Source of the DNA: Ectothiorhodospira mobilis
Lineage (GTDB): Bacteria; Pseudomonadota; Gammaproteobacteria; Ectothiorhodospirales; Ectothiorhodospiraceae
Length of the DNA: 64,000 nt
Direction: 5' to 3'
Assembly: GCF_900114895.1 (NCBI RefSeq)
Contig: NZ_FOUO01000008.1
Location: forward strand, 54,540 to 118,539
Every line of letters starts with the position of its first letter. The stretch's first letter is position 1. The notes under the pieces are model-generated. The model was not told where the DNA came from, did no database searches, and saw nothing but the letters and a program-made list of their open reading frames with translations. Shown here in pieces: positions 8,685-16,557 of the stretch. The position numbers were made by a program, and so were the translations under genes.

Positions 8685-8801
8685 GGGGAACGGGCTCGGG
8701 GCGCGGCCGGCGGCGTCACGGAAGGGGGCAAGAGCATAGCGAGTCCCGGCGGGCGGGGCAATGGGCGGCGGCTGCGGGGCGACGGATGCCCCGGCCGCGG
8801 C

Positions 8802-8829
8802 TTGTATGCATGCAGAGAAAGTCTATATT
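8802..8829 (+). promoter_or_regulatory. Candidate sigma-70 promoter for the hybrid histidine kinase
   Basis: TTGTAT (8802-8807) and TATATT (8824-8829) are separated by 16 bases in an otherwise very GC-rich 286-bp divergent gap between cobH and the kinase. The -10 element matches the consensus in five of six positions. It would give a leader of about 135 bases before the ATG at 8971. The rest of the gap holds nothing else that I recognise. Confidence 0.4.
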
Positions 8830-8970
8830 CTCGTGACGCGGCACGGGCGAGCCACCGGGCGGGACCCGGCTGCGGGGCACCGCAGCCGCGCCGCACACGA
8901 TGCCGGGGAAGGCGGCAGGCCCCCAGCGGCATTCCGCGCCACCCCGAGCGCTCAATGGAGGATGTCATTC

Positions 8971-10917
8971 ATGGCCGAACACCCCCACCCAATGGAACGC
9001 ATCGCCGCCCCCCTGCCCGCCCTCATCTACCAGTATCACCTGCACCCGGACGGCACCGCCGCCCTGCCCTACGCCAGCAACGCGATCCATGGGTTCTACG
9101 GCCTGTCGCCGGAAGAGGCGACCCGGGATGTAAGCCGCCTGTTCGAGCGCATCCACCCGGAGGACCGCCAGGGTTTCCAGGAGAGCATCACCCGCTCCGC
9201 CGAGCAGATGACCCCCTGGCAGGCCGAATACCGCATCCTCCATCCCCACCGGGGGGAGATCTGGGTGCAGGCCCATGCCCTGCCCGAACGCCTGCCCGAC
9301 GGCGGCATCCTGTGGAGCGGCTACAAGCTGGACATCACCGAACACAAGCGCCTGCAGGCGGAGCTGTCCGAAAGCCGCGCCAAGCTGCAGGAGGCGGGAC
9401 ACCTGGCCCGCCTCGGCCACTGGGAGATCCACCTGGGCCGGGGTGAAGTATGGCTGTCGGACCTGGCCTTCCTCATCCACGGCCACGCCCCCGGCACCTT
9501 CCGTCCCACCCTCCGGCGCTACTCCAAACTGGTGCACCCCGAGGACCGGGACCGCATCAAGGCCGTGCTCAAACAGGCCATCCGCGGCGACATCGACGAT
9601 GTGCAGACCAGCGAGCACCGCATCGTGAAACCGGACGGCACGGTGGCCTGGGTGCACACCGAGACCCGCATCCACCGGGGAGGCAAAGGCAAGGGGCGGA
9701 CCAAGCGCATCTTCGGCACGGTACAGGACATCACCGCCCACAAGCGCGTCGAGGAGGACCTGCGGGCCTCCAAGAGCGTGTCCGACCGGGCCAACCAATT
9801 GAAGTCGGAATTCATCCTGGGGATGAGCCACGAACTGCGCACCCCCATGAACGCCATCCTGGGGTTCGCCCAGCTCCTGGACGCCGATCCGGACTTGAAC
9901 GCGGACCAGCGGGAGAACGTGCAGGAGATCCTCAAGGCCGGGGACCACCTGCTGGAACTGATGAACGAGATCCTGGACCTGTCCCGGGTGGAATCGGGGA
10001 AGATGGAACTGGCCGCCGTCACCGTGGACTGCGAGGCCCTGGCGCGGGAGTGCATCACCCTGGCCCGGCCCCTGGCCGAACCCCGGGGCATCCGCCTGGA
10101 GTGCCGCGTGGACGAGACCCCCCATGCCCTGGGGGACGGCCTGCGGCTCAAGCAGGTGCTGGTGAACCTGCTCTCCAACGGCATCAAGTACAACCGCCCC
10201 GGGGGCCGGGTGGATCTGCATGTCCGCCCCCAGGGGGAATGGGTGCACATGGAGGTCTCCGACACCGGCTATGGCATCCCCCCGGAACGCCGGGGAGAGC
10301 TCTTCCAGCCCTTCAACCGCCTGGACCACAACGAGGTGGAGGGCACGGGCATCGGGCTGGTGATCTGCAAGCGCCTGGTGGAGGCCATGGGGGGCACCAT
10401 CTCGGTACAGAGCGAGCCCGGCCGGGGCAGCCGCTTTTGCGTGCGCCTGCCCCGGGCCTACCCGGAACAGGCGGCGGCGGGCATGGCCATGGCCCCGGAG
10501 TACACCCGGGAGCCCCCCCGGGCCCAGGGCACGGTGCTGCACATCGACGACAACCCGGGCAACCTGCGGCTCATGCAGCGCCTGGCGGCCCGTCTGGGGG
10601 AGGTGGAACTCATCGGCGCGGCGACCCCCTCCCTGGGCATCGACCTGGCGGTGGCCTATCATCCCGACCTGATCCTGATGGACCTGCACATGCCCGGGAT
10701 CAACGGCTTCGAGGCCCTCCACACCCTGCGGCGCATGCCCGCGCTGCAGGATACCCCCGTGGTGGCCCTGACGGCCTGCGCCTCCCGGGACGAGATCCAC
10801 CGGGGCCGGGAGGCGGGCTTCGACGGCTATCTCACCCTGCCGCTGAACCTCCAGGAAGTGCTGGACACGGTACACCACCACCTTCGCGACGGGAGTCGGC
10901 CCGCGAAGTCCGCCTGA
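8971..10917 (+). CDS. Hybrid sensor histidine kinase: PAS-PAS-HisKA-HATPase-REC
   Basis: A 648-residue soluble hybrid kinase without visible membrane segments. Two PAS_3-type domains (about residues 10-125 and 135-265) each end in the D-I-T-x-H-K signature. The dimerisation helix has FILGMSHELRTP with phosphoacceptor His287. The ATPase domain shows the N box (LLSNGIKYN), G1 (DTGYGIPP) and G2 (GTGIGLVI). A C-terminal receiver domain has Asp571 and Thr601, but the normally invariant lysine of the Y-L-T-K-P motif is leucine (residue 623). The start at 8971 has GGAGG 10 bases upstream. The next gene is a diguanylate cyclase starting about 26 bases downstream. The ligand is not known. Confidence 0.9.
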   Translation: MAEHPHPMERIAAPLPALIYQYHLHPDGTAALPYASNAIHGFYGLSPEEATRDVSRLFERIHPEDRQGFQESITRSAEQMTPWQAEYRILHPHRGEIWVQAHALPERLPDGGILWSGYKLDITEHKRLQAELSESRAKLQEAGHLARLGHWEIHLGRGEVWLSDLAFLIHGHAPGTFRPTLRRYSKLVHPEDRDRIKAVLKQAIRGDIDDVQTSEHRIVKPDGTVAWVHTETRIHRGGKGKGRTKRIFGTVQDITAHKRVEEDLRASKSVSDRANQLKSEFILGMSHELRTPMNAILGFAQLLDADPDLNADQRENVQEILKAGDHLLELMNEILDLSRVESGKMELAAVTVDCEALARECITLARPLAEPRGIRLECRVDETPHALGDGLRLKQVLVNLLSNGIKYNRPGGRVDLHVRPQGEWVHMEVSDTGYGIPPERRGELFQPFNRLDHNEVEGTGIGLVICKRLVEAMGGTISVQSEPGRGSRFCVRLPRAYPEQAAAGMAMAPEYTREPPRAQGTVLHIDDNPGNLRLMQRLAARLGEVELIGAATPSLGIDLAVAYHPDLILMDLHMPGINGFEALHTLRRMPALQDTPVVALTACASRDEIHRGREAGFDGYLTLPLNLQEVLDTVHHHLRDGSRPAKSA

Positions 10918-10943
10918 ACCGCCCTGCAACCAGGAATACCGCC

Positions 10944-12710
10944 CTGTCCGACCGCGTCCTACCCCTGCCGTCCCTCGCCGCGCTGTGCCTGCTGCTCCTG
11001 GTGCTGGGATCACCGGACCCGGTCCGGGCCCAAGTGTCCTGGCCCGCCCCCCTGCCCCTGGAGGCCGGTGAACGCATCCCCCTGGGCCCCCATGCCGCGG
11101 TCTACCTGGACCCTCAGGGCCACGACAGGCCGCAGGACCTGCTGGCGGATACAGACACCCGCTTCCGCCCCCTGGGGACACACGCCTTCAACCTGGGCAT
11201 GCGCCCCGGGGTGCTCTGGGTGGCCTTCGTTCTGGACCGCGGCGCCGCCCCGGGGGACCGCATCCTCAACCTGGACAACCCCCTCTTCGAGCACGTCACT
11301 CTGTTCACCCAGGGACCCGAAGGCCACTGGCAGCAGACCGGACGCAACCCCAGCGTGGGCCCTTCCGGGCGGTTGCAGCCCGCCTGGCGGCACAGCTTTC
11401 GCATCGCGGCGGCCGGGGAGGACGCGAGCCGGCACCTGCTGCGCATCGACAGCGGCCAGGCCCTGCGCTTCTACGCCGAGATCCAGACCCCCGCCGGACA
11501 CCGGGCCCAGAGCAACCGCTTCTGGCTGGCCCAGGGGTTCTACCACGGGATGATCCTGGCCCTGGCGCTGTACAACCTGTTCCTGCTCTTCACCCTGCGG
11601 GACACCAGCTACGCCTGGTACATCGCCTTCGTGCTCTCCACGGCGGCGTACTTCCTCTTCCAGCGGGGGCTGCACCTGGAATTCCTGCCCGGGATGCCCA
11701 TCCAGACCACCCACCAACTCATGTTCACCGCCCTGACCCTGATGTCGGTGTTCGCCCTCCAGTTCAGCCGGCGCTTCCTCATCACCCGGCGCCGTGACCC
11801 GACCCTGGACCGCCTGCTGCGCCTGCTGCTGCCCGTCCCCCTGCTGGGGCTGGCCCTGAGCCTCTGGGCCGGTCCGGCCGCCGGCGTGCTGTCCTTCTCC
11901 CTGGCGGGGCTGGCGGCCATCGTCCTCATCCTCACCGCGGCGGCGCGGGCCCTGTGGCTGCACCGCTTCACCCCCGCGGCCTATCTCCTGGGGGCCTGGT
12001 CCGTGCTCATCCTGGGCATGGTGGTGTTCATCGCCGCCGCCCTGGGATGGCTGCCCAACAACACCCTCACCTACTACGGCGCGCAGGTGGGTTCGGCCCT
12101 GGACACGGTGCTGCTCTCCCTGGCCCTGGCGGACCGCATCCGGGCGCTGCGGGCGGAACGCGAGGCTCTGGCCCGCCGCGGCGACCAGCTGGAGCGCATC
12201 ACCCTCATGGATGAACTCACGGGCCTGTTCAACCGCCGCCATCTGGAGCGCCGCCTGCCGGAGATGGTGGCCGAGGCCCGCCGCCGCGGTGACCCCCTGT
12301 CGGTGCTCCTCATCGACGCCGACGACTTCAAGCGCATCAACGATACCCATGGCCACCCGGTGGGGGATCAGGTGCTCATCCGCCTGGGCCAGGCCCTGGC
12401 GGACAGCGTGCGCCGGGGCGACACCCTGTGCCGCTACGGCGGGGAGGAATTCGTCGCCCTGCTGCCGGGGGCCGACGCGCGCACGGCCGAGGAGGTGGCC
12501 CGGCGCATGCTCCGGGCCGTATCCCGCACCCCCACGCCGCTGCAGCCCCAAGAACCGCCCCAGACGGTGAGCATCGGCCTGGCCACCCTGGAACCGGACG
12601 ACACCCCGAACGACCTCTTCCTGCGGGCGGACAAGGCCCTCTATGAGGCCAAGCAGTCGGGCAAGAACCGGGTGCGCGGCGGCTCCCGCGAACCCGGGGT
12701 GCATTCCTGA
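10944..12710 (+). CDS. 7TM-DISM diguanylate cyclase, probable CTG start
   Basis: About 588 residues. A signal peptide (LAALCLLLLVLGSPDPVRA) precedes a periplasmic 7TMR-DISM extracellular domain, then seven membrane helices (about residues 190-400, from FYHGMILALALYNLFLLF onward) and a GGDEF domain. The active site is GGEEF, with an RRGD inhibitory I-site five residues upstream, so c-di-GMP synthesis with product inhibition is expected. No ATG, GTG or TTG lies in frame before the signal peptide. CTG at 10944 has AGGA at 10932-10935 with ideal spacing and gives a complete signal peptide. It lies just downstream of the hybrid kinase, suggesting co-expression. Confidence 0.85.
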   Translation: MSDRVLPLPSLAALCLLLLVLGSPDPVRAQVSWPAPLPLEAGERIPLGPHAAVYLDPQGHDRPQDLLADTDTRFRPLGTHAFNLGMRPGVLWVAFVLDRGAAPGDRILNLDNPLFEHVTLFTQGPEGHWQQTGRNPSVGPSGRLQPAWRHSFRIAAAGEDASRHLLRIDSGQALRFYAEIQTPAGHRAQSNRFWLAQGFYHGMILALALYNLFLLFTLRDTSYAWYIAFVLSTAAYFLFQRGLHLEFLPGMPIQTTHQLMFTALTLMSVFALQFSRRFLITRRRDPTLDRLLRLLLPVPLLGLALSLWAGPAAGVLSFSLAGLAAIVLILTAAARALWLHRFTPAAYLLGAWSVLILGMVVFIAAALGWLPNNTLTYYGAQVGSALDTVLLSLALADRIRALRAEREALARRGDQLERITLMDELTGLFNRRHLERRLPEMVAEARRRGDPLSVLLIDADDFKRINDTHGHPVGDQVLIRLGQALADSVRRGDTLCRYGGEEFVALLPGADARTAEEVARRMLRAVSRTPTPLQPQEPPQTVSIGLATLEPDDTPNDLFLRADKALYEAKQSGKNRVRGGSREPGVHS

Positions 12711-12716
12711 AGGGGA

Positions 12717-13655
12717 TCAGTACCCGATCAGGGCGTCCAAATGCACCGCCACGGAGCGGCCCAGGCTGGACAGGTCATACCCCCCTTCCAGGCAGGACAC
12801 CAGCCGGCCGCCGGCATGGCGGTCGGCCAGGTCCTTGAGCTGGCGCGTCACCCAGGCATAGTCGTCCTCCACCAGGCGCAGGTCCGCCATGTCCTCCTCC
12901 CGGTGGGCATCGAACCCGGCGGAGATCATCACCAATTGCGGGCAAAGGTCCTCCAGGGCCGGCAGCCAGTGCGCCTGCACCGCCTCGCGAAAGTCCGCCC
13001 CGGTGGCGCCCCGGGGCAGCGGGCAGTCCACCAGGTTGGGGGTCTCCTTCTCCGTGCCGGTGAAGGGGTAGAAGGGATGCTGGAAGGTGGAGCAGAACAG
13101 CACCCGCGGCTCCTGGCGGAAGATCTCCTCGGTGCCGTTGCCGTGGTGCACATCGAAATCCACCACCGCCACCCGCTCCAGGCCGTGATGGGCCAAGGCG
13201 TGGGCCGCACCCACGGCCACGTTGTTGAAGATGCAAAAGCCCATGGCCCGGGCGCGTTCGGCGTGGTGCCCCGGCGGGCGCACGCTGCAGAAGGCGCTGG
13301 AGGCCTCGCCGGACATCACCAGGTCCACCCCCAGCACGGCGGCACCGGCGGCCCGGCGGGCGGAGGTGAGGGTGTGTCCGGTCATCACCGTATCCCCCTC
13401 GTCCAGGCACACCATGGTGTCGCTGTCCTGCGGCGGCGCGGAGGCCTCCACCCAGTCCACGTAACCGGCGTCGTGCACCCGCAGGAGTTGCTCCCGGGTC
13501 ACCAGCGGGGCGTCGTAGTGGCTGAGCAGGATGCCGATGCCGGAGGCCAGCAGGCGGTCGTCGATGGCGGACAGGCGCTCCGGCACCTCGGGATGGTGGG
13601 CGGCCACCCGGTGCAGGGTGCAGTCATGATGCGTGATGAAGGCGATGGCGGTCAT
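12717..13655 (-). CDS. Histone deacetylase-family protein (class II-like deacetylase)
   Basis: A 312-residue zinc-dependent deacetylase of the arginase/HDAC fold. The catalytic features are present: the tandem histidines in RPPGHHAERARAMGFC, VVDFDVHHGNGTEEIF with the zinc-binding Asp and His, ISAGFDAHREED with the second zinc Asp, and LEGGYDLSSL with the catalytic Tyr. Bacterial relatives act on acetyl-lysine or acetylated polyamines. It is divergent from a Pat-type lysine acetyltransferase, which favours a protein-deacetylase role here; that substrate assignment is inference. It converges with the diguanylate cyclase (6-base gap). Confidence 0.9.
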   Translation of the reverse strand: MTAIAFITHHDCTLHRVAAHHPEVPERLSAIDDRLLASGIGILLSHYDAPLVTREQLLRVHDAGYVDWVEASAPPQDSDTMVCLDEGDTVMTGHTLTSARRAAGAAVLGVDLVMSGEASSAFCSVRPPGHHAERARAMGFCIFNNVAVGAAHALAHHGLERVAVVDFDVHHGNGTEEIFRQEPRVLFCSTFQHPFYPFTGTEKETPNLVDCPLPRGATGADFREAVQAHWLPALEDLCPQLVMISAGFDAHREEDMADLRLVEDDYAWVTRQLKDLADRHAGGRLVSCLEGGYDLSSLGRSVAVHLDALIGY

Positions 13656-13703
13656 GGGCGGCTCCTGTGGCTCGATCCCATGGTACCCATGGGGGCCGCG
13701 TTA

Positions 13704-13737
13704 GGCCATCGGGCCGGGGGCGCCCCCGCGGATGGCC
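13704..13737. promoter_or_regulatory. Hairpin in the 202-bp deacetylase/acetyltransferase divergent gap
   Basis: GGCCATC (13704-13710) and GATGGCC (13731-13737) are inverted around a core containing the 12-base palindrome GGGGGCGCCCCC. There is no T-run, so it is not an intrinsic terminator on either strand. TATACT at about 13808, inside tandem TATACT/ATACTT sequence, is a possible -10 element for the acetyltransferase. No clear -35 element was seen. Confidence 0.35.
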
Positions 13738-13857
13738 CGCGGGCGGCTATGCTTCGGGAAGACCGCCGCCCGGGACACCGGTTTCGCTGCACCGCAGCAT
13801 GCCCCATACTATACTTGCACGTGTCGCCCCCAACCGAGGTGGACCTCCAGCCAGACC

Positions 13858-16539
13858 ATGGGACCGCATTTCCTCAACCGCATCTTCTCCCCCCGCAGCA
13901 TCGCCGTGATCGGGGCCACCGAGCGCAAGAACGCCCTGGGCAACGTGGTGTTCTCCAACCTCCTGGCCTCCGGGTTCAAGGGGGAGCTCTACCCGGTGAA
14001 CCCCAAACACAAGCAGGTACGCGGCCACAAGGCCTTCGCGGACGTGGAGGCCATCGGCCGGCCGGTGGACCTGGTGGTGGTGGCCACCCCGGCGCGCACC
14101 ATCCCGGGCATCCTGCGCCACTGCGGCGAACACGGGGTGCGCGGGGCGGTGGTCCTCTCCGCCGGCTTCGCCGAATCCGGTCGCGCCGGCAAGCGCCTGG
14201 AGGAGGCCATGATGGAGGCGGCGCGGGAGTACGATCTGCGCCTCATCGGCCCCAACTGCCTGGGGGTGATGCGTCCCAGCCGCGGGCTCAACGCCACCTT
14301 CAGCCAGAACCAGGCCCTGCCCGGCAATCTGGCCCTGGTGTCCCAGTCCGGGGCCATCTGCACCGCCATCCTGGACTGGGCCCAGAGCCAGGAGATCGGC
14401 TTCTCCGCCGTGGCCTCCATGGGGGACGCCTCGGATGTGGACTTCGGCGACGTGCTGGACTACCTGGCCCTGGACCGGGAGACCCGCAGCATCCTGTTGT
14501 ACGTGGAGGGGGTGCACAACGCCCGGCACTTCATGAGCGGCCTGCGGGCGGCGGCGCGCATGAAGCCGGTGATCGTCATCAAGGCCGGACGCCACGCCGA
14601 GGGCTCCCGCGCGGCCATGTCCCACACCGGCTCCATGGTGGGGGCGGACGATGTCTTCGACGCCGCCCTGGAACGGGCCGGGGCCGTGCGCGCCATGACC
14701 ATCCAGCAGCTCTTCTCCGCTGCGCGCATCCTCTCCAGCGGCTACCGCGTGGAGGGCAACCGCCTGGCCATCGTCACCAACGCCGGCGGCCCCGGTGTGA
14801 TGGCCACCGACCGGGCCGTGGAGCTGGACGTGAGCATGGCCCAGTTCCAGACGGCCACCATGGAGCGGCTCAACCAGGCCCTGCCGGAGCAGTGGTCCCA
14901 CGGCAACCCGGTGGACATCCTGGGGGACGCCGACACCCAACGCTTCCAGGATGCCACCACCGCCTGCCTGGAGGACCCCGGCGTGGACGCCGCCATCGTC
15001 ATGCTCACCCCCCAGGCCATGACCGAGCCCCTGGAGGTGGCCCGGGTCACCGCCCAGGTGGCGAAGAAGGTGAAAAAGCCGGTGCTGGGCTGCTGGATGG
15101 GGGACAGACAGGTGCGCGAGGCCCGGGAACACCTGACCCACGAACGCCTGCCCCACTTCACCACCCCCGAGGCCTCGGTGGAGGGATTCGCCTATCTGGC
15201 GACCTACAAACGCAACCAGCGCCTGCTGCTGCAGGTGCCCAGCCCCCTCACCGACCGCGGCCGCACCGACGTGCAGGGGGCGCGGCTCATCATCGAGGGG
15301 GCCCTGGCGGAGGGGCGCAAGGTGCTCAGCACCATGGAGTCCAAGGCGGTGCTCTCGGCCTTCCGCATCCCGGTCACCCAGACCATGCGCGCCACCAGTG
15401 CCAGCGAGGCCCTGGTGGCCGCCGGCACCGTGGGCTATCCGGTGGCCATGAAGATCGACTCCCCGGACATCACGCACAAGTCCGACGTGCAGGGGGTGCG
15501 CCTGAACATCAGCAGCGCCGAATCGGTGCGCAGCGCCTTCCTGACCATGGTGGAGGATGCCCGCCGCCTGCAGCCCGAGGCCCGCATCGACGGCGTCACC
15601 CTGGAGCGCATGCACAAGAGCACCCACGGCCGCGAGCTCATGGTGGGGGTGCTGCGGGACCCGGTGTTCGGCCCGGTGATCAGCTTCGGCTCCGGCGGCA
15701 CCTCCGTGGAGGTGATCAAGGACCGGGCGGTGGCCCTGCCGCCGCTGAACGAGGTGATCATCGAGGGCATGATCGCCCGCACCAAGGTGGCCAAGCTGCT
15801 CAAGCAGTTCCGCAACATGCCCGCCGTGGACGAGGAGGGGCTGGAACAGGTGTTGCTGCGGGTCTCGGAGATGGTGTGCGAGCTGCCCGAGATCCAGGAG
15901 ATGGACATCAACCCCCTCATCGTGGACGAACGCGGCCTGGCGGCGGTGGACGCCCGCATCAGCGTGGCCTACCCGCCGGCCATGCCCGACCGCTATGCCC
16001 ACATGGCCATCCACCCCTACCCGGCCCACCTGGTGAGCCAGTGGCAGCTGCCCGACGGCATCAACCTCACCATCCGCCCCATCCGCCCGGAGGACGCCCG
16101 CATCGAGCAGGAATTCGTGCGCCATCTGTCGCCGGAATCCCGCTACTTCCGCTTCATGCAGGCGGTGCACGAGCTCACCCCGCAGATGCTGGTGCGCTTC
16201 ACCCAGATCGACTACGACCGGGAGATGGCCCTGGTGGCCGTACAAGAACAGCCGGACGGCTCGGAGTTGCAGGTGGCCGTGGCCCGCTACACCGCCAACC
16301 CGGACCAGCTGAGTTGCGAGTTCGCCCTCGCCGTGGCGGACGAGTGGCAGGGCCGGGGCATCGGTTCGCACCTGATGAACGAGCTCATGGAGGTGGCCCG
16401 CTCCCGCGGCCTGCGCACCATGGAGGGCGAGGTGCTGGCGCAGAACACCAACATGATGGCCCTCATGCACCGCCTGGGCTTCAGCGCCCGCAACAGCCCC
16501 GAGGACGAGGGCATCAAGCTGGTGAGCAAGCGGCTCTAG
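13858..16539 (+). CDS. Protein lysine acetyltransferase, acyl-CoA synthetase (NDP-forming)-GNAT fusion (Pat/PatZ type)
   Basis: An 893-residue protein, close to the length of E. coli PatZ (YfiQ). The order is a CoA-binding domain (IFSPRSIAVIGATERKNALG), succinyl-CoA ligase-like domains (LIGPNCLGVMRPSRGLNATF, SQSGAICTAILDWA), an ATP-grasp region (VAMKIDSPDITHKSDVQGVRLN) and a C-terminal GNAT domain from about residue 730. The GNAT acetyl-CoA loop is EWQGRGIGSHLM. Pat enzymes acetylate lysines in acetyl-CoA synthetase and other targets. The ATG at 13858 starts at the conserved N-terminus. It faces a deacetylase across 202 bases, a possible writer/eraser pair. Confidence 0.92.
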   Translation: MGPHFLNRIFSPRSIAVIGATERKNALGNVVFSNLLASGFKGELYPVNPKHKQVRGHKAFADVEAIGRPVDLVVVATPARTIPGILRHCGEHGVRGAVVLSAGFAESGRAGKRLEEAMMEAAREYDLRLIGPNCLGVMRPSRGLNATFSQNQALPGNLALVSQSGAICTAILDWAQSQEIGFSAVASMGDASDVDFGDVLDYLALDRETRSILLYVEGVHNARHFMSGLRAAARMKPVIVIKAGRHAEGSRAAMSHTGSMVGADDVFDAALERAGAVRAMTIQQLFSAARILSSGYRVEGNRLAIVTNAGGPGVMATDRAVELDVSMAQFQTATMERLNQALPEQWSHGNPVDILGDADTQRFQDATTACLEDPGVDAAIVMLTPQAMTEPLEVARVTAQVAKKVKKPVLGCWMGDRQVREAREHLTHERLPHFTTPEASVEGFAYLATYKRNQRLLLQVPSPLTDRGRTDVQGARLIIEGALAEGRKVLSTMESKAVLSAFRIPVTQTMRATSASEALVAAGTVGYPVAMKIDSPDITHKSDVQGVRLNISSAESVRSAFLTMVEDARRLQPEARIDGVTLERMHKSTHGRELMVGVLRDPVFGPVISFGSGGTSVEVIKDRAVALPPLNEVIIEGMIARTKVAKLLKQFRNMPAVDEEGLEQVLLRVSEMVCELPEIQEMDINPLIVDERGLAAVDARISVAYPPAMPDRYAHMAIHPYPAHLVSQWQLPDGINLTIRPIRPEDARIEQEFVRHLSPESRYFRFMQAVHELTPQMLVRFTQIDYDREMALVAVQEQPDGSELQVAVARYTANPDQLSCEFALAVADEWQGRGIGSHLMNELMEVARSRGLRTMEGEVLAQNTNMMALMHRLGFSARNSPEDEGIKLVSKRL

Positions 16540-16557
16540 GCCCCGTGTCCCAGCGGC

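Noticed and set aside
8685..8970. A cobalamin riboswitch upstream of cobH
   Set aside because: No B12-box or the conserved upstream stem sequence could be found on the minus strand; only a promoter-like pair for the opposite gene is seen.
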